Shown piece after piece: positions 13,929-18,166 of a stretch of 18,166 bases of DNA. Location of the stretch: the NCBI GenBank assembly GCA_049322715.1, contig JBMOQP010000015.1, forward strand, positions 1 through 18,166. The letters are read 5' to 3'. This DNA is from Thiofaba sp049322715 (GTDB lineage Bacteria > Pseudomonadota > Gammaproteobacteria > Halothiobacillales > Halothiobacillaceae). Position 1 is the first letter of the stretch; each line of letters starts with the position of its first letter. The notes under the pieces were generated by a model that had not been told where the DNA came from, ran no database searches, and saw nothing but the letters and a program-made list of their open reading frames with translations. Both the position numbers and the translations under genes were made by a program.

Positions 13929-14903
13929 ATGGAGGATTTGCGTTGGATCCTTCTCGGGCTGGGGGCACTGGTGCTCCTCGGCCTGTATCTCTTCAGCCGC
14001 AAGCGTCGTAGCGACGCACTCGTTCCCCTCGGCGACGAGTTGAAGCACGATCCCCTGGAGGCTGCCCCGGTGGCCCGCCGCTCCGAGCCGCATATCGAGG
14101 ACATCACCCACTGGGGCGACGACGGGGTCGGCCCGGTGCGCCGCCGCTCCCTCGAGGAGGATGCCATCCGCCCTTCGCGCCCCTCCCAGCGCCGCACCCC
14201 GCGCTTCGGCTACGAGGCCGCCCCTCGCTCGACCGCGTCGCAGCTGCCGCTCGATGAGGTCGACCCCGCCCCGGGGCCGATTCCGGGCACAGCCGATCGG
14301 GGCGTCTCGCCTGCGAAGCCAGCCATGGGGATGAGTGTCCAAGGGTCGAGCGATCCACATGCTCCGAGCGCCGAACCCGACAGGACTTTGGTCATGAATG
14401 GCTCAAGGGAACGAGAGCAGGACGAGCCGACGGCCGCACCCGCGCAGCGGGCTTCGGGCATGGATGCCCGAAGGGTCGGAGGCCAGGACGAGCTCAGGGC
14501 CAGCCAGGCCCCCGGGGTGGTGCCGATCTACCTCGTCGCCCGCGATCCGCAGGGCTTTGCCGGGACCACCCTGATCGACGTTTTCGCCCGCCACGGCTTC
14601 GAATTCGGCGAGATGGACGTCTATCACCACGCCGATGCCCGAGGCCTCATCCTGTTCAGCCTGATGAACGGCGTCGCCCCGGGCACCTTCGCCCCGGCCA
14701 CCCTGCCCGAGCAACACACGCCGGCCCTGGCCCTGTTCCTGCGCCTGCCGATCCCGGCGCAGCCCGGCCTCGTGTTCGAGCAGTTCCTCGACATCGCCCA
14801 CCGCCTGGCCGAGGAGCTGGACGCCACCCTGCTCGACGAACGCCGCGAGGCGCTCTCCTCCGAGTCAATCGACCGCATGCGCGAGATCGCGCTGGGGGAG
14901 TAG
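13929..14903 (+). CDS. zipA: Cell division protein ZipA
   Basis: ZipA anchors FtsZ polymers to the inner membrane in gammaproteobacteria. The 324-residue protein has an N-terminal membrane anchor (WILLGLGALVLLGLYLF, 6-22) followed by basic residues (SRKRR). A long disordered linker comes next (about 25-192), then the FtsZ-binding domain (about 193-324): VPIYLVARDPQGFAGTTLIDVFARHGFEFGEMDVYHH, LILFSLMNGVAPGTF, PALALFLRLPIPAQPGLVFEQFLDIAHRLAEELDATLLD. Length is close to the E. coli protein. The linker holds a palindromic element (residues about 164-189). ATG 13929 follows GAGGCGAGC, 19 bases after smc, so the pair is an operon. Confidence 0.95.
   Translation: MEDLRWILLGLGALVLLGLYLFSRKRRSDALVPLGDELKHDPLEAAPVARRSEPHIEDITHWGDDGVGPVRRRSLEEDAIRPSRPSQRRTPRFGYEAAPRSTASQLPLDEVDPAPGPIPGTADRGVSPAKPAMGMSVQGSSDPHAPSAEPDRTLVMNGSREREQDEPTAAPAQRASGMDARRVGGQDELRASQAPGVVPIYLVARDPQGFAGTTLIDVFARHGFEFGEMDVYHHADARGLILFSLMNGVAPGTFAPATLPEQHTPALALFLRLPIPAQPGLVFEQFLDIAHRLAEELDATLLDERREALSSESIDRMREIALGE
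14418..14493 (+). repeat. Family A palindromic element inside zipA
   Basis: CAGGACGAGC occurs at 14418-14427 and again at 14484-14493, 66 bases (22 codons) apart. Between them are CCCGCGCAGCGGG and a perfect hairpin with arms CTTCGGGCAT and ATGCCCGAAG, then GGTCGGAGGC. The kinase copy at 8401-8476 has the same parts in the same order, including the CAGGACG ends. Here it is read as QRASGMDARRVGG in the disordered linker, where extra residues should be harmless. Confidence 0.85.
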
Positions 14904-14964
14904 GTTCGCCGGATGCCGCCCATCCCTGGGCGGCCCCCTTCGGGTTGATCCCGCACCGAAGTCC

Positions 14965-15035
14965 CTCCCGGCATCCATGCCGGAAGCCCCTTCGGGGTGC
15001 GGCCGTCGAGAGCGGCCCTCGAGAGCCCGGCGGAT
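14965..15035 (-). repeat. Composite palindromic repeat (family A, reverse orientation)
   Basis: CCGGCAT/ATGCCGG (14968-14983, extended by two pairs beyond a mismatch), then CCCCTTCGGGG (14987-14997), then GGCCG/CGGCC and CTCGAG sequence to about 15027. The same series occurs at 9741-9855 and, in the opposite orientation, at 76-210. It fills the space between the convergent genes zipA and the outer-membrane protein gene. Confidence 0.75.
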
Positions 15036-15081
15036 CGGTGATCCCGATGTGTTTCCGACAAATCGGTCATGCGCGCGACAG

Positions 15082-15116
15082 CAAGAAGGCCGGGATTTTC
15101 CCGGCCTTCTTGTTTC
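15082..15116. terminator. Two-way intrinsic terminator between convergent genes
   Basis: CAAGAAGGCCGGGA pairs with TCCCGGCCTTCTTG around a three-base loop (15082-15112), followed by TTGTTT on the plus strand. It lies 21 bases past the stop of the minus-strand outer-membrane gene and about 180 bases past zipA, so it can serve both. Confidence 0.75.
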
Positions 15117-15136
15117 CGCACCCCGTACGGGGTGGA

Positions 15137-15817
15137 TCAGAACTTGTAGTGCAGGCCCAGCTGAACGACGGGCCAGAACTTGGCGTCCTCGATTTCGTCG
15201 TTCAGCCTGGCCTGTTCTTCGGCCAGATGTTGCTGGAACGTGGGGTCGGTGCTGACGTCGATCGGCGTGCCGCCCTCGGGGGTTGCTGTTCCCGTGGCGG
15301 TGAGACGCGCGTCCGGACTGCCGGTGAACATGACGCCGACGTCGAAGGTGAAGCCCCAATTCTTGGCGACCGGATTGCCCCATCCCAGACCGACGTATGG
15401 GGCGAAATTGCGCCAATCGATTTCACCGCGCAATTCACCATCGATGGTGTAGCGCGTGTCGTCGGCACCGAGCTCGTACACGCCCGATCCGTTGCCCTTG
15501 CCCTTGAACTTGTTCCCGTTGTACATCGCACCGGCGCTCATCCTGAACGAACCACGGAACGGGAACCAGTCCAGCATCAGCCCCGCATTGCGCAGGTCCA
15601 GGTCGCCATCGTACTTGATGCCGTCTTCGGTGGTGTCGTAGCCGTAGCTGAAGGTGTTGAACGCGCCGCGCACATTCAGGTTGTCCAGCACGCCATGGGT
15701 CAGTTCAAGCCCGAGGCCCTTGGTGCCGGCATTGGCGCCAACGGCGACGCCGTCGGCCAGGACTGACGTCGAGCAGGCCGCCAGGAATGCGGCCGCGAGA
15801 AGGGTGCGCTTTTGCAT
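15137..15817 (-). CDS. Outer-membrane beta-barrel protein
   Basis: The 226-residue precursor has a signal peptide (MQKRTLLAAAFLAACSTSVLA, likely cut before DG). The mature part shows alternating strands typical of a small barrel: AVGANAGTKGLGLELTHG, NVRGAFNTFSYGYD, AGLMLDWFPFRGSFRMSAGAMYNG, FAPYVGLGWG, WGFTFDVGVMFTG and a final strand VVQLGLHYKF ending in Phe, the usual outer-membrane insertion signal. The family is OmpW/OmpA-barrel-like; ligand and role are unknown. LAAC at 12-15 also fits a lipobox, so lipidation cannot be excluded. ATG 15817 is preferred over 15874 because it starts the signal peptide; its ribosome site is weak. It stands alone, divergent from ligA. Confidence 0.82.
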   Translation of the reverse strand: MQKRTLLAAAFLAACSTSVLADGVAVGANAGTKGLGLELTHGVLDNLNVRGAFNTFSYGYDTTEDGIKYDGDLDLRNAGLMLDWFPFRGSFRMSAGAMYNGNKFKGKGNGSGVYELGADDTRYTIDGELRGEIDWRNFAPYVGLGWGNPVAKNWGFTFDVGVMFTGSPDARLTATGTATPEGGTPIDVSTDPTFQQHLAEEQARLNDEIEDAKFWPVVQLGLHYKF

Positions 15818-15919
15818 GGTGCGTTTGCCCGTAATGCTTGTGAATGGGGTGCCCTGGATTTCCGGAGCGTCCACATGGCTTAGAATCAGCCGCCATCCTT
15901 TTTAGCCGGAGTTCCAGGC
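15818..15919. promoter_or_regulatory. Divergent promoter region, outer-membrane gene and ligA
   Basis: On the plus strand TAGAAT (15881-15886) is a candidate -10 for ligA with a poor -35 (ATTTCC, 17 bases upstream). GGAG eight bases before ATG 15920 is the ligA ribosome site. I see no convincing promoter for the minus-strand gene. Confidence 0.35.
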
Positions 15920-17953
15920 ATGGAGCAACCGCATAACGACAAACAGGTGTTGCGTGAGCGCCTCATCGAACTCCGCCGCGAGATCGCCCGGCACGACCAT
16001 GCCTACTACGTGCTGGACGCCCCGATCATCCCGGACGCCGAGTACGACCGGCTGATGCGCGAGTTGCGCGAGATCGAGGCCGCCCACCCCGACTGGGTCA
16101 CCCCGGACTCGCCCAGCCAGCGCGTGGGCGGGGCGCCGCTGGCGGGCTTCGCCGAGGTGCGCCACGCCGTGCCGATGCTGTCGCTCGACAACGCCATGGG
16201 CGACGACGAGCTCGCGGACTTCGACCGCCGGGTGCGTGAGCGCCTGGGGACGGACCACGCGGTGGAGTACAACGCCGAGCCCAAGATCGACGGACTGGCC
16301 ATCAGCCTGCGCTACGAGGACGGCCTGCTGGTGCGTGCCGCAACCCGCGGCGACGGTGAGCGCGGCGAGGACGTGACGGCGAACGTGCGCACCGTGCATG
16401 CCATTCCGCTGCGCCTGATGGGCGAGGGCTGGCCGGCGGTGCTTGAGGTGCGCGGCGAGGTCTACATGCCGCGCAAGGGCCTGGCCGCGCTCAACGCGCG
16501 GCTCGAGCAAGCCGGCGAGAAGACCTTCGCCAACCCGCGCAATGCCGCCGCCGGCAGCCTGCGGCAGCTCGACTCGCGCATCACCGCCACCCGCCCCCTC
16601 AGCTTCTTCGCCTACGGCTGGGGCGAGGTGGATGGCCTCGCACTACCCGAACGCCACAGCGCCATGCTCGAACGCCTGCGCGGCTGGGGCCTGCCGGTCA
16701 ACCCGCTCAACGAGGTGGTGAAGGGCCATGACGGCGCACAAGGCTATGCCGCGCGCATCCTCGCCCAGCGCGAGTCTCTCGGCTACGACATCGACGGCGC
16801 CGTGTTCAAGGTCGACCGGCTGGCGGACCAGCGCGAGCTCGGATTCGTCGCCCGCGCCCCACGCTGGGCTGTGGCGTTCAAGTTCCCGCCCGAGGAGGAG
16901 CTGACCGAATTGCTCGACGTGGACTGGCAGGTCGGGCGCACCGGCGCGCTCACCCCCGTCGCGCGCCTGAGGCCGGTGCACGTCGGCGGCGTGACCGTCA
17001 GCAATGCCACCCTGCACAACATGGACATGATCCGGCAGAAGGACGTGCGCATCGGCGACACCGTGATCGTGCGCCGCGCGGGCGACGTGATCCCCGAGAT
17101 CGTCGGCAGCGTGCCTGAACGCCGCCCGGCGGATGCGCGCGAGATCCAGGCCCCTGCCACTTGCCCGGTATGCGGCTCGCACGTCGAGCAGGTCGAGGGC
17201 GAGGCGGTCGCGCGCTGCACCGGCGGGCTGTACTGCCCCGCCCAGCGGCGCGAGGCCATCCGCCACTTCGCCGCGCGGCGGGCGATGGACATCGATGGCC
17301 TGGGCGAGAAGATCATCACCCAGCTGGACGAGGCCGGGCTGGTCAAGCGCCTGGACGACCTCTACCGCCTGAAGCTCGAGGACATCGCCGCCCTCGAACG
17401 CATGGCCGAGAAGTCCGCCAAGAACCTGCTCGACGCGCTGGAGAAGTCGAAACACACCACCTTCGGCCGCTTCCTCTACGCCCTCGGCATCCGCGAGGTG
17501 GGCGAGGCGACCGCCCAGGCCCTGGCCCGCCACTTCGGCGGGCTGGAGCCGCTGATGGAAGCCAACGTCGAGCAGCTGATGGAGGTACCGGACGTCGGCC
17601 CCGTCGTCGCGGCGCACGTGGCCGGCTTCTTCGCCGAGCCGCACAACCGCGAGGTCATCGCCGGCCTGCTGGCGGCGGGCATCCACTGGGACACCCCCGC
17701 CCGGCCTGTCGGCGCCCAGCCCTTGGCCGGCAAGACCTATGTCATCACCGGCGTGCTTACGGGCATGACCCGCGAGGAGGCCAAGGCCCGCCTGGAGGCG
17801 CTGGGGGCCAAGGTGACCGACAGCGTGTCGAAGAAGACCACCGCCGTCATCACGGGCGAGGCGGCGGGCAGCAAGCTGGACAAGGCCCGCGAGCTGGGCA
17901 TCCCGGTGCTGGATCAGGAAGGGCTTGCGGAGCTGCTCGAAAACAAGAGTTGA
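15920..17953 (+). CDS. ligA: NAD-dependent DNA ligase LigA
   Basis: LigA seals nicks in replication and repair using NAD. The 677-residue protein has the full family layout. The N-terminal NMN-binding domain (YYVLDAPIIPDAEYDRLMRELREIE) comes first. The adenylation domain has the active-site Lys122 in KIDGLAISLRYEDG and ATRGDGERGEDVT. An OB fold (GRTGALTPVARLRPV) leads to a four-Cys zinc finger (C415, C418, C433, C439). Helix-hairpin-helix repeats and a C-terminal BRCT domain (about 595-677) complete it. All key residues are present and length is close to E. coli LigA. It follows smc-zipA in the usual order, but here the outer-membrane gene on the opposite strand separates them, so ligA has its own promoter. 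Confidence 0.98.
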   Translation: MEQPHNDKQVLRERLIELRREIARHDHAYYVLDAPIIPDAEYDRLMRELREIEAAHPDWVTPDSPSQRVGGAPLAGFAEVRHAVPMLSLDNAMGDDELADFDRRVRERLGTDHAVEYNAEPKIDGLAISLRYEDGLLVRAATRGDGERGEDVTANVRTVHAIPLRLMGEGWPAVLEVRGEVYMPRKGLAALNARLEQAGEKTFANPRNAAAGSLRQLDSRITATRPLSFFAYGWGEVDGLALPERHSAMLERLRGWGLPVNPLNEVVKGHDGAQGYAARILAQRESLGYDIDGAVFKVDRLADQRELGFVARAPRWAVAFKFPPEEELTELLDVDWQVGRTGALTPVARLRPVHVGGVTVSNATLHNMDMIRQKDVRIGDTVIVRRAGDVIPEIVGSVPERRPADAREIQAPATCPVCGSHVEQVEGEAVARCTGGLYCPAQRREAIRHFAARRAMDIDGLGEKIITQLDEAGLVKRLDDLYRLKLEDIAALERMAEKSAKNLLDALEKSKHTTFGRFLYALGIREVGEATAQALARHFGGLEPLMEANVEQLMEVPDVGPVVAAHVAGFFAEPHNREVIAGLLAAGIHWDTPARPVGAQPLAGKTYVITGVLTGMTREEAKARLEALGAKVTDSVSKKTTAVITGEAAGSKLDKARELGIPVLDQEGLAELLENKS

Positions 17954-17995
17954 CGTTCAAAAGGCTCGATGAGGGTCCGGCCGGAAAGGGTGTAG

Positions 17996-18021
17996 GGCGC
18001 AATAGCGAAGCGTATTGCGCC
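17996..18021. repeat. Palindromic repeat downstream of ligA
   Basis: GGCGCAATA and TATTGCGCC pair over nine bases around GCGAAGCG. The form (TAGGGCGCAATA...TATTGCGCCG) is a common dispersed palindrome in proteobacterial genomes. It is unrelated to family A. It lacks a T-tract, so it is a poor terminator. Confidence 0.65.
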
Positions 18022-18104
18022 GAATGATCTTTTCACGCCAACCCGGTTGTGTACGTCAAGTTGTGCAAAAAGGTGATCATGGTTGAGGTTGATCGATTTC
18101 CGGA

Positions 18105-18166
18105 TCAAGCCGCCAGTCGCAGCATCTCCTTTTTCTGCTCCACCAGGAGCGTCATGTTCAGGTAGC
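18105..18166 (-). CDS. Possible 3' end of a gene cut by the window edge
   Basis: On the minus strand an open frame enters from the right edge and reads YLNMTLLVEQKKEMLRLAA before TGA at 18107-18105. Only about 20 residues are visible. The amphipathic, Lys/Glu-rich end looks like a real C-terminus, and the lower GC of the following bases fits a gene end, but no family can be named. Confidence 0.3.
   Translation of the reverse strand, partial: YLNMTLLVEQKKEMLRLAA

Noticed and set aside
14945..15766. 273-codon plus-strand frame over the outer-membrane gene
   Set aside because: It crosses a repeat and a terminator and is antisense to a gene with signal peptide and barrel pattern.
17161..18027. 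Out-of-frame long reading frame overlapping the end of ligA
   Set aside because: It is an Arg/Gly/Pro-rich shadow of the ligA codons with no independent start signal.

Overview
The window is GC-rich chromosomal DNA from a proteobacterium, most likely a gammaproteobacterium. The main reason is the order smc, zipA, ligA on the plus strand: ZipA is a gammaproteobacterial division protein and this order is typical of gammaproteobacteria that use SMC rather than MukBEF. A single-domain QueF and a CysZ sulfate permease fit. The gene style resembles Chromatiales or Ectothiorhodospiraceae-like sulfur bacteria, but that is an impression only. No rRNA, tRNA, CRISPR array, prophage or complete IS is visible.

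Layout. 1-300: non-coding, with a composite palindromic repeat and a strong hairpin terminator. 301-6610 (minus): nine tightly packed genes, read as TPR protein, pseudo-receiver protein, Ras-like (CvnD/MglA-type) GTPase, winged-helix plus roadblock protein, cytoplasmic PhnD-like protein, then an AT-rich promoter gap (2513-2625), a V4R-like protein, a roadblock/LC7 protein, an Aer-type PAS protein and a second cytoplasmic PhnD-like protein. 6611-6847: six consecutive short hairpins. 6848-9614 (minus): SIMPL-domain protein, FGGY kinase (probable D-ribulokinase) and cysZ, apparently one operon. 9615-9931: non-coding, a hairpin array plus a composite repeat. 9932-10321 (minus): queF. 10322-10408: divergent promoter region. 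10409-14903 (plus): smc and zipA. 14904-15136: composite repeat and a two-way terminator. 15137-15817 (minus): outer-membrane barrel protein. 15920-17953 (plus): ligA. The right edge holds a palindromic repeat and perhaps the 3' end of another gene.

Two things stand out. First, the 301-6610 cluster looks like a poorly described cytoplasmic sensory switch: ligand-binding (two PhnD-like, one V4R-like) and redox-sensing (Aer-type PAS) modules sit beside a small GTPase and two roadblock proteins, recalling actinobacterial conservons and MglA/MglB but without a visible histidine kinase. Second, palindromic repeats occur inside open reading frames. The kinase and zipA carry the same 66-69 base element, in different orientation and frame, without breaking the protein. 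The pseudo-receiver gene carries a triple-hairpin cassette and the SMC hinge carries another repeat. The behaviour resembles that of Rickettsia palindromic elements.
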